A stretch of 16,986 nucleotides of DNA from GCA-2718845 sp913041905 (GTDB lineage Bacteria > Pseudomonadota > Gammaproteobacteria > GCA-002705445 > GCA-002716945): positions 1-16,986 of the forward strand of contig CAJWJQ010000024.1 in the NCBI GenBank assembly GCA_913041905.1, written 5' to 3'. Position numbers and translations under genes: made by a program. Every line of letters starts with the position of its first letter. The first letter of the stretch is position 1. Shown here piece by piece: positions 1-5,260 of this stretch. The notes beneath the pieces are model-generated. The model saw only the letters and a list, made by a program, of their open reading frames with translations, was not told the origin of the DNA and searched no databases.

Positions 1-700
1 CTTTCATTCTACCACCCATAGTAGCTCTAAAGCCAATATCATGAGTCATACCGCCAGAACCTGTTAAACCAGCTTCTAACATAGCGTATGTGATAGTTGC
101 AGATACACCAACATCTAAGTTAGGTGTAACTGACATACCAATACCAGCGTTCACGCCTAGATTGATAAGTTCAGCTGCAGCACCTAATGTATTAGAGTTG
201 TGTTTATAATCAACACCAATACCAGATGTAGCTGACACACCAACACCAAGCACTAGAGGTAGGCCAAGACCAGTTAAGTCTTGAGTTACCGCTACTGTTG
301 GCACAGCATAAACGTCTGCTTTTGAAACAGCGTCGAAACCATAAGATCCAACACCACCTGATTGACTAAGCGCTGCTGAAGTTTTCACTAGTGAAGTTAC
401 TTCTCCTACAGCATACCCAGCTGAACCATCATGCTGCATTCGCGCACGTGGCATATAAAAGGTAGCGCCAAACATAAAGTTTGTACCGCCGTAATAAGTA
501 GTCAAAGTTGCTGGGTTACCAAAAACCGCAGATACCGGATCTTCAACATGCGCAATACTAGTACCAGCCATAGAAGCTGACGCACCGTGAAATACGTTAT
601 GAAGATCGAACCCGTGTGGTCCAGCAACAGCCGCTCCAGAACCTAACGATAAGGCTGTACCTACCGCTGCTCCGAGCTTCCAATTACTTTTAGTTTTCAT
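1..700 (-). CDS. FadL/TodX-family outer-membrane transport porin (partial, C-terminus beyond window)
   Basis: This is the N-terminal 233 residues of an outer-membrane beta-barrel of the OMPP1/FadL/TodX family, which carries long-chain fatty acids or hydrocarbons across the outer membrane. It starts at the ATG at 700-698 behind a GAGGA ribosome site. A basic N-terminus and a small-residue-rich hydrophobic stretch end in AVA at residues 24-26, a good signal peptidase I site. The mature protein begins GPHGFDLHNVFHGASASMAG, and an EDPVSAVFGNPATL segment (about 53-66) carries the NPA signature of the family. The rest is Gly/Ala-rich alternating beta-strand sequence. In hydrocarbon-degradation clusters such porins bring in the substrate, which fits the monooxygenase and reductase genes upstream on the same strand. 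The family is clear; the transported substrate is not known. Confidence 0.85.
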   Translation of the reverse strand, partial: MKTKSNWKLGAAVGTALSLGSGAAVAGPHGFDLHNVFHGASASMAGTSIAHVEDPVSAVFGNPATLTTYYGGTNFMFGATFYMPRARMQHDGSAGYAVGEVTSLVKTSAALSQSGGVGSYGFDAVSKADVYAVPTVAVTQDLTGLGLPLVLGVGVSATSGIGVDYKHNSNTLGAAAELINLGVNAGIGMSVTPNLDVGVSATITYAMLEAGLTGSGGMTHDIGFRATMGGRMK

Positions 701-762
701 ATTTTTTCCTCATTATATATATATATAAATAACGTCTTTAATAAAAAGCGGAATACTTCATT

Positions 763-800
763 GTATGGATTTTTAAACCCCGTATGGATCTGTAAACCCC
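763..800. repeat. Two tandem 19-bp repeats upstream of the porin gene
   Basis: The unit gtatggatttttaaacccc (763-781) is followed immediately by gtatggatctgtaaacccc (782-800), with two mismatches. On the minus strand each unit reads GGGGTTTA...ATCCATAC. The pair lies about 60-100 bp upstream of the porin start, where activator sites usually sit. A tandem operator for a regulator of the porin gene is the likely reading; no regulator is identified. Confidence 0.55.
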
Positions 801-885
801 CCACTTCATATAGTCCCTTTATTTAAGACTGCTTATTTTTGTTATTTGCGTTCATACTTTATAAATAAAATACAAACTTTATTCA

Positions 886-906
886 GCTATTAGAAAATCT
901 AATAGC
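886..906 (-). terminator. Hairpin after the 90-residue membrane protein gene
   Basis: Perfect 9-bp inverted repeat, gctattaga (886-894) and tctaatagc (898-906), with a 3-base loop. It lies 14 bp past the stop of the minus-strand gene at 920-1192. The stem is AT-rich and the downstream T-run on the minus strand is weak, so it may be a weak terminator or a 3'-end protecting hairpin. Confidence 0.45.
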
Positions 907-919
907 CAAATAATCCTTT

Positions 920-1192
920 TTACCCCTCATCTCCTGGTCCGTAGACTCCATCTTCAAACCATTCCCAAGGACGGTTACCGGCAACTTTAATAAATAAGTA
1001 TACACTTATCATATTTGCTACCACCAATAAAAAACCTATTAACAATGCAATAGGCCATCCTGCTAAACCTGGCATTGAGCCTGGAGCAAAATGCCACATT
1101 GGGAACATGCTGCTGAAGAAGTAGTAACAGGCTACCCAGAACGCCACAACGGCATAAGTGCCTTGAGCTGTTTTTCCGAATAGAAATCCCAT
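920..1192 (-). CDS. Small membrane protein of unknown function (90 aa, two predicted helices)
   Basis: I do not recognise this family. The 90-residue product has two hydrophobic segments, at about residues 13-32 and 45-69, joined by an aromatic, Pro/Gly-rich loop (MFPMWHFAPGSMPG). The C-terminal tail is acidic and aromatic (PWEWFEDGVYGPGDEG). There is no signal-peptide cleavage site and no cysteine cluster. A strong GAGGAGA ribosome site precedes the ATG by about 6 bases, which supports it as a real gene. It sits between the XylA-like reductase and the FadL-like porin, all on one strand, with a palindromic CRP/FNR-type box 117 bp upstream of its start. By position it could be an accessory subunit of the membrane monooxygenase or of substrate entry, but that is inference from context only. 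Confidence 0.65.
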   Translation of the reverse strand: MGFLFGKTAQGTYAVVAFWVACYYFFSSMFPMWHFAPGSMPGLAGWPIALLIGFLLVVANMISVYLFIKVAGNRPWEWFEDGVYGPGDEG

Positions 1193-1308
1193 ATTATTAT
1201 CTCCTCATTAATTAGCATTTAATGATATATTAATATTTAATACACCGATTAATTGTTCTTTAAAACTACCACAATTACAGGGTTTGTAAACATTTTTTTA
1301 ATGATTTA

Positions 1309-1322
1309 TTGACCTATGTCAA
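1309..1322. promoter_or_regulatory. CRP/FNR-superfamily palindrome TTGAC-N4-GTCAA
   Basis: Reads ttgacctatgtcaa, a perfect 5-4-5 inverted repeat of the CRP/FNR superfamily type. It lies between the reductase stop (1328) and the small membrane protein start (1192), in position to control the latter. A weak -10-like TGTAAT lies at 1279-1274 on the minus strand. The half-site is GTCAA rather than the ATCAA found in the boxes at 5058-5161, so it may bind a different family member. Confidence 0.5.
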
Positions 1323-1327
1323 AAAGT

Positions 1328-2416
1328 TTATAAATTGCTAGAATCCGTGAATTTATCGTAAAATATTTGGTCTGTTTTTATCCCGTGTTTTTCAAGTAAT
1401 TGACAAGCTGCATCGACCATAGGTGGTGGTCCACATAAATAACCCTGCCAATTAGATATATCAACATTATTTTTTTTAATATAATTCTCTTCAAAGTAAT
1501 CAGTAACGAATCCTCTGCCTCCTTTCCAATTACTATCCTCAGGTTCCATATTTAGAACGGGTATAAATTCAAACTTATGTTCTTTATTCCACTTTTGTTT
1601 AATATCTTCAAGTTCTTGCATGCAATAAAGATCATCTTGAGTACGTGCTCCAAACAAAAATACTACATCACGTTTAACTTGATCTAAAACTCCTCCTTCT
1701 AATAAAGATTTTATTGGTGCTAAACCGCTACCACCAGCAATACAAATAATTGGTGAGTTTTTTTCTCTCAAATAAAAAGAGCCGAAAGGGCCACTTATTG
1801 TTATACATTGCTTGATGTCTCTATTTTTATTAAATAACCATTCTGTGAATTTACCACCAGGTACTTTACGAATAAAAAAAGTAAACTCTTTAGGGTTTTC
1901 ATTTTTAGGCGCAGATGCAAATGAATAAGATCTAGGTCTATCTAAACCTTCTATTGATAGTTCGGCCCACATTCCTGGTAATCCATTATGTTCAACCACT
2001 TCTTCAGTCTCTACTGTAATTTTCATAATATCGCCTGTAAGCATTTCAGCGCTTGTAATATAAGCATTACATTTGCCAGAAGGCGCTCTAACTAAATCTC
2101 CTAATTCAATTTCTATTTCAGAATCCATGGTTAATCTTGCTTGGCAGGCAAGAAAATAATCATTACTCAATTCTTCTTTAGTTAATACTTGCGAGTAATC
2201 TGAGGTTGGTTTAATTTTCCCTTTAACAAGTTTTGCTTTGCATGATGTGCAATTTCCAAATTTACAATCATGAGGCCAATCTAGGCCTTGTTCTAGCGCT
2301 GCTGCTAATAAGCTTTGGTTGCTTTTTACAAATACTTTTTTGTTTGACGGATATAAGGTAGCTGTGCTATCAACAGGTTTTTGTCCAAAGAACCATAAAT
2401 ATTTATATATATTCAT
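1328..2416 (-). CDS. XylA/MmoC-type monooxygenase reductase: [2Fe-2S] ferredoxin-FAD-NAD(P)H oxidoreductase
   Basis: This 362-residue protein passes electrons from NAD(P)H through FAD and a [2Fe-2S] cluster to an oxygenase. The N-terminal plant-type ferredoxin domain (about 20-105) has ligands C51, C56, C59 and C91 (C-x4-C-x2-C-x31-C). The FAD-binding barrel carries RPRSYSFAS at 160-168. The nucleotide domain has GGSGLAP at 228-234 and the terminal CGPPPM at 328-333 typical of this family. Length and domain order match the xylene monooxygenase electron-transfer component XylA, whose partner XylM is an AlkB-like membrane oxygenase. Two such oxygenases lie a short distance upstream, so it is their probable reductase. 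The start is preceded by AAGGA at a suitable distance. The upstream gene ends in a terminator, so this gene probably has its own promoter. Confidence 0.88.
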   Translation of the reverse strand: MNIYKYLWFFGQKPVDSTATLYPSNKKVFVKSNQSLLAAALEQGLDWPHDCKFGNCTSCKAKLVKGKIKPTSDYSQVLTKEELSNDYFLACQARLTMDSEIEIELGDLVRAPSGKCNAYITSAEMLTGDIMKITVETEEVVEHNGLPGMWAELSIEGLDRPRSYSFASAPKNENPKEFTFFIRKVPGGKFTEWLFNKNRDIKQCITISGPFGSFYLREKNSPIICIAGGSGLAPIKSLLEGGVLDQVKRDVVFLFGARTQDDLYCMQELEDIKQKWNKEHKFEFIPVLNMEPEDSNWKGGRGFVTDYFEENYIKKNNVDISNWQGYLCGPPPMVDAACQLLEKHGIKTDQIFYDKFTDSSNL

Positions 2417-2443
2417 TTTTGAAAATCCTTATATTTAATTAAG

Positions 2444-2467
2444 GTTATTAGTAATGTTATTAGTAAT
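2444..2467. repeat. Perfect tandem 12-bp repeat in the reductase leader
   Basis: The sequence gttattagtaat occurs twice back to back (2444-2455 and 2456-2467), 28-51 bp upstream of the reductase ATG. It could be a promoter element or operator, or AT-rich slippage; no consensus is recognised. Confidence 0.5.
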
Positions 2468-2495
2468 TATGGTTAAACATCATAACATTATGTTT

Positions 2496-2531
2496 AAAAA
2501 AAAAGAAACCCCAATAAAAAATTGGGGCTTC
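2496..2531 (-). terminator. Rho-independent terminator after the GST-like gene
   Basis: Inverted repeat gaaaccccaat (2505-2515) and attggggcttc (2521-2531) with a 5-base loop. On the minus strand it is followed by nine T residues (2504-2496). It lies 29 bp past the stop of the GST-like gene and separates it from the reductase gene. Confidence 0.88.
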
Positions 2532-2560
2532 TAATTTTACAGTTTAAGTATATTACTTAA

Positions 2561-3211
2561 TTAACCTGCGTTTACACGAACTTCTCTTATAGTTCCCGCA
2601 TCAGCGTCTGCTTTTGTTGACATACAAGAGTATGGATTAATTGATTCCTTACTCGTTGAAGGATGAGATTGTACAGCACTAAACCAAGTATTAACTTTAG
2701 ATCTAGAGCTAACCGCATTACCTTTGCCAGCATTAGTTGCAGCTTGACATACTCCTGCCCATGCAGCATCTGCTAAAGTGTATTGTCCACAAACAAAGTC
2801 TCCTCTCATGTTTCCAAGATCTGAGCCAAGTGTTGCTTCAAGTACATCTAAGCATGCTGAAAGTGATGCGTCATCATTAACATCACATGAAGCAGCTGCG
2901 CCAACTTCTTGCCACATACGTGCTCTTGTAACACCATTTCTGTGAACTAAAGATGGTCCAAAACCTTTGTCATCTAAATATGACAAGCAAGCTACTAAAC
3001 CATAATTAGTTGCAGCACGGTCTTTAAGTATTGGGCCTATTCCAAGTGGTGACATACCACGAACGGAACTTGATGGACCCCAGTCATTTTCTGCGTGACA
3101 GTTCATGTCTACGCCTTTTTCGCCTGCTACTAATAGCACAGCTTGTGTATGAGGACATTTAGGACTTCCATATAAGTCCATAACATCTCTTAAGTGATCT
3201 CCAATTGGCAT
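2561..3211 (-). CDS. Cysteine-rich glutathione S-transferase-like protein
   Basis: The 216-residue product has the two-domain layout of cytosolic GSTs, but it is divergent. A thioredoxin-fold start (LYGSPKCPHTQAVLLVAGEKGVD, about 13-35) carries a CPHT motif with C19 in the active-site region, and SPLGIGPIL (54-62) has the cis-proline position. The helical C-terminal domain has a G-D-F-V-C-G-Q-Y-T-L-A-D-A-A-W stretch (137-151) matching the GST N-capping box. The usual E-S-x-A-I glutathione-binding segment is replaced by TNYGLVACLSYL. Eight cysteines are spread along the chain (19, 38, 75, 109, 120, 141, 155, 196). A strong AGGGGGT site supports the start at 3211; M11 is a possible alternative. 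It follows the ferredoxin gene by 59 bp in a likely two-gene operon. Its role could be conjugation of a reactive oxidation product or a non-enzymatic redox role; neither is shown. Confidence 0.7.
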   Translation of the reverse strand: MPIGDHLRDVMDLYGSPKCPHTQAVLLVAGEKGVDMNCHAENDWGPSSSVRGMSPLGIGPILKDRAATNYGLVACLSYLDDKGFGPSLVHRNGVTRARMWQEVGAAASCDVNDDASLSACLDVLEATLGSDLGNMRGDFVCGQYTLADAAWAGVCQAATNAGKGNAVSSRSKVNTWFSAVQSHPSTSKESINPYSCMSTKADADAGTIREVRVNAG

Positions 3212-3270
3212 AATAATTACCCCCTATTATGAATTGTTGTTTTTTATTAACTCTTATTTTTAAGTAAGAA

Positions 3271-3450
3271 TTATTCTTCTATTTTTAAGGCACCTGATGG
3301 GCAGTTCCCAACAGTTGCTCTTATGTTGTCTTCAGAGTCAGCTGACGTATCAATTACAAATTGTCCATCAACCACCTTGAATACATTTGGTGAGCCTTTT
3401 ACGCACTCTCCAGCATGTGAACAAGTCTCCGCATCATAAGTAACTTTCAT
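3271..3450 (-). CDS. Small iron-sulfur ferredoxin, divergent mono-cluster (Fer4_19-like), 59 aa
   Basis: A 59-residue protein reading MKVTYDAETCSHAGECV at its start and NCPSGALKIEE at its end. The pattern C10-x5-C16-...-C50-P-S-G-A-L, with a P-x-V-F segment between, matches the divergent single-cluster ferredoxin family (PF06902/Fer4_19 type). Those proteins have three conserved cysteines and probably a [3Fe-4S] or unusual [4Fe-4S] cluster. The start is supported by GGGAG just upstream. A good promoter candidate lies at 3500-3472 and the GST-like gene follows after 59 bp. In this setting it may be an electron carrier between reductase and monooxygenase or an electron sink; the partner is inferred from position only. 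Confidence 0.82.
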   Translation of the reverse strand: MKVTYDAETCSHAGECVKGSPNVFKVVDGQFVIDTSADSEDNIRATVGNCPSGALKIEE

Positions 3451-3471
3451 TTCGTTCTCCCTACTTACCTT

Positions 3472-3500
3472 TATATAATAAATATAACCAAAATTAACAA
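3472..3500 (-). promoter_or_regulatory. Sigma-70-like promoter for the ferredoxin/GST pair
   Basis: On the minus strand TTGTTA (3500-3495), a 17-bp spacer, then TATATA (3477-3472). It lies 22 bp upstream of the ferredoxin ATG and just downstream of the terminator of the preceding monooxygenase gene, where a new promoter is needed. Confidence 0.4.
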
Positions 3501-3541
3501 ATATGCCTAGTAAATTTTCATTAATTTTTTATACATCCTAC

Positions 3542-3572
3542 AAAAAAGTAGGCACCTCATTGAGGTGCCTAC
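3542..3572 (-). terminator. Strong rho-independent terminator after monooxygenase copy 1
   Basis: Perfect 12-bp inverted repeat gtaggcacctca (3548-3559) and tgaggtgcctac (3561-3572), followed on the minus strand by six T residues (3547-3542). It lies 21 bp past the stop codon, so the monooxygenase is probably transcribed on its own. Confidence 0.92.
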
Positions 3573-3593
3573 CTATATTTTCAAACCAAATGG

Positions 3594-4841
3594 TTATTTC
3601 TTAGCTGATCTTAATCCTAAGTCAACATTTCCAGCATCTGCAAGAACATCACCAGCGAATGGAGTACCTTCATACCCTACTTCTTTGTTGATTCTTCTAG
3701 CAATTGCTTTTTCTTCGTCAGTTGCGAAGTGTTCATCCCAAGCAGCTAGTCTTTTTCTCATGTACCAGTGCCAAATTGGCGGAACTAGTGCAATAAAGAA
3801 TACTACGAAGTATCCCCAACCAGTGTTCGGACAACCACAGTTTTCAAGCTCCCAGAAATGAGTTTCTCCACGATCATGGTGGTCAGCTTGACGACCAATT
3901 TCGATAAAGAACCATGCTGTAAAGCAAGTTGAATTATCCCAGTTATGGCGATAATCAATAGGTTGATCTTTCACACGGATTAAGCCGTAGTGCTCAAGAT
4001 AGTTCAACGCTTCTAATTCGAAGTTTGAAATACCCCAGATTAGAGCTAAACAAGCCATACCAATCCAGCCACCTGCCATAAAGAACAAAGTAACTGTAGG
4101 AACAGCCATTAAATAGCCACGAATCCAACGGTTTTGCCATGAAATAAAGCCTACGCCCATACGAGCTAGTCTTTCTTTTTCCATGTTATACAAAAATTTT
4201 GATTGACCAAAATAAGAAAGTGGATAGTGACCATAAATTGTGCGACCGCGAGGTGCAGTTGCAGGATCATCTTCACATCCAAGTTCTAAGTGATGGTTGT
4301 ATACGTGCGAATAGCAAAAATCTGCTTTCGTTGACAACGCCATCATTAGACGAGAAATCGTAAAACCAAAACCTTTGGTATGCGATAGTTCATGTCCGTA
4401 AATGATTCCGATACCAATAAAGATACCAGATGACATTGTTGCGCCATATAAGTTCAAGCCAGTAATACCTTCGTGCATAACTATTAAGCCAGGTAGCCCA
4501 AGAGCTGCACCAAGATCCATTATTACCGCACCTTCAGCTCCACCTAGCGCCATGAATGAATAAAGTCTCCATGCAAATACTAGTTGGAACAATGCGAAAA
4601 CTGGAAGCATAAAGTACATGGTCAAGTTTTGAAAAGTTGCCCATCCTAATGTTTCTCCGTTTTCGTCAGTACCTATTCCAGTAGTTTCAAATTTCGTAGC
4701 GATGTCTACAATTAGACCTACAAAAAGAAGTACTACACCCAACCAAGACATTATGCCTCCGATTAGGACACCAACTCCAGCTACTATAATTAGTATTGGC
4801 GCTAGTAGGTAACGTACATTTAATAATATGTTTCCGATCAT
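3594..4841 (-). CDS. AlkB/XylM-family membrane diiron monooxygenase, copy 1
   Basis: A 415-residue integral-membrane monooxygenase of the alkane/xylene hydroxylase family, which inserts one oxygen atom from O2 into a hydrophobic substrate. The histidine boxes are HELSH (150-154), HVYNHH (179-184) and LEHYGL (H284), then RQADHH (317-322). The last normally reads RHxDHH, so the first ligand His is Gln here (Q318). Hydrophobic segments at about 10-47, 72-95, 110-150 and 245-272 and near 344-360 fit the family's multi-helix bundle. The start is placed at 4841, behind GGGAGG and aligning with the paralogue, rather than 17 codons upstream at 4892. It is about 88% identical to the divergent copy at 5261-6520, with a 304-bp perfectly identical tract. 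A strong terminator follows. Substrate unknown; the adjacent XylA-like reductase is the likely electron donor. Confidence 0.88.
   Translation of the reverse strand: MIGNILLNVRYLLAPILIIVAGVGVLIGGIMSWLGVVLLFVGLIVDIATKFETTGIGTDENGETLGWATFQNLTMYFMLPVFALFQLVFAWRLYSFMALGGAEGAVIMDLGAALGLPGLIVMHEGITGLNLYGATMSSGIFIGIGIIYGHELSHTKGFGFTISRLMMALSTKADFCYSHVYNHHLELGCEDDPATAPRGRTIYGHYPLSYFGQSKFLYNMEKERLARMGVGFISWQNRWIRGYLMAVPTVTLFFMAGGWIGMACLALIWGISNFELEALNYLEHYGLIRVKDQPIDYRHNWDNSTCFTAWFFIEIGRQADHHDRGETHFWELENCGCPNTGWGYFVVFFIALVPPIWHWYMRKRLAAWDEHFATDEEKAIARRINKEVGYEGTPFAGDVLADAGNVDLGLRSAKK
4239..4542 (-). repeat. 304-bp perfect inverted repeat, left arm (inside monooxygenase copy 1)
   Basis: This stretch is the exact reverse complement of 5560-5863 in the paralogous gene, without a mismatch or indel in my base-by-base comparison. 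It covers codons 100-201, including the first two histidine boxes. The flanking parts of both genes differ at many synonymous and some amino-acid positions, so the tract has probably been homogenised by gene conversion. Confidence 0.9.
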
Positions 4842-4866
4842 CTTTACCTCCCAGATAAATCGAACG

Positions 4867-4872
4867 ATTATA
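4867..4872 (-). promoter_or_regulatory. -10 element candidate for monooxygenase copy 1
   Basis: Perfect TATAAT on the minus strand (4872-4867), 25 bp upstream of the ATG. This predicts a leader of about 18 bases carrying the ribosome site. TTGAAA upstream is only 14 bp away, so the -35 box is poor and an activator may be required. Confidence 0.4.
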
Positions 4873-5057
4873 CCTGTAAACAAGTGTTTCAAGCCTAGAA
4901 GTATTAACCTCTAGAACCAGGCTCCTTAGGGAATATATCCCCGATAAAATAATACTAAAACCTTTTTTAAATTAGGTCAAAATAATTTTGATATATTTAT
5001 AGCATATTAGAAAGTATTAAAATTCTAATAAAAACAACATGTTTTATAAAACCAACA

Positions 5058-5161
5058 TTGAGATGGATCAAAAATTTTAGGAAAGCATGCTGAGACAAAT
5101 CAATAAAAATTATTAGATAAATGATACAAATCAATTATCAAATATTCTTGATGCAAATCAA
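5058..5161. promoter_or_regulatory. Array of four FNR/Anr-like boxes
   Basis: Four 5-4-5 sites match the FNR/Anr consensus TTGAT-N4-ATCAA: TTGAG-ATGG-ATCAA (5058-5071), CTGAG-ACAA-ATCAA (5090-5103), ATGAT-ACAA-ATCAA (5121-5134) and TTGAT-GCAA-ATCAA (5148-5161). The last is a perfect match and the right half-site is invariant in all four. Site starts are 32, 31 and 27 bp apart, close to three helical turns. They lie upstream of the copy 2 promoter candidate. This suggests control of the oxygenases by an oxygen-responsive or related CRP/FNR-family regulator, which is not encoded in the window. Confidence 0.6.
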
Positions 5162-5196
5162 TCACTCTCTTTTAACAAATAGGTAAGGTCAAATTA

Positions 5197-5225
5197 TTGA
5201 AGGCTTATTTGAACCTCCCTCTAAT
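5197..5225 (+). promoter_or_regulatory. Sigma-70-like promoter for monooxygenase copy 2
   Basis: TTGAAG (5197-5202), a 17-bp spacer, then TCTAAT (5220-5225). This puts the likely transcript start near 5232, about 29 bp before the ATG, and the perfect FNR-like box centred about 77 bp upstream of that start. Confidence 0.45.
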
Positions 5226-5260
5226 GAGTTCTCAATTACTAATTATTACAGGAGGATAAT

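Larger units (their letters stand above)
4842..5260. promoter_or_regulatory. Shared divergent control region of the two monooxygenase genes
   Basis: This 419-bp stretch has no credible ORF and is very AT-rich. It holds the promoter candidates at 4867-4872 (minus) and 5197-5225 (plus) and the FNR-like box array at 5058-5161. It also holds a 15-base palindrome TCAAAATAATTTTGA at 4977-4991, a 12-base palindrome gttttataaaac at 5041-5052 and a short GGGA/TCCC stem at 4929-4941. Strong ribosome sites lie at both ends (GGGAGG for copy 1, AGGAGG for copy 2). Confidence 0.7.

Noticed and set aside
2587..2769. 60-codon minus-strand ORF inside the GST-like gene
   Set aside because: It is out of frame within a better supported gene, has no family motif and no ribosome site of its own.
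3565..3861. 98-codon plus-strand ORF
   Set aside because: It is antisense to the 3' end of monooxygenase copy 1, begins within its terminator, and the translation resembles no protein family.
4842..4892. 17-residue N-terminal extension of monooxygenase copy 1
   Set aside because: The GGGAGG ribosome site and a TATAAT element lie inside it, and the paralogue starts at the equivalent of 4841.
4977..4991. Palindrome TCAAAATAATTTTGA as a further FNR-type box
   Set aside because: It is symmetrical but lacks the TTGAT-N4-ATCAA orientation; in such AT-rich DNA it can arise by chance.
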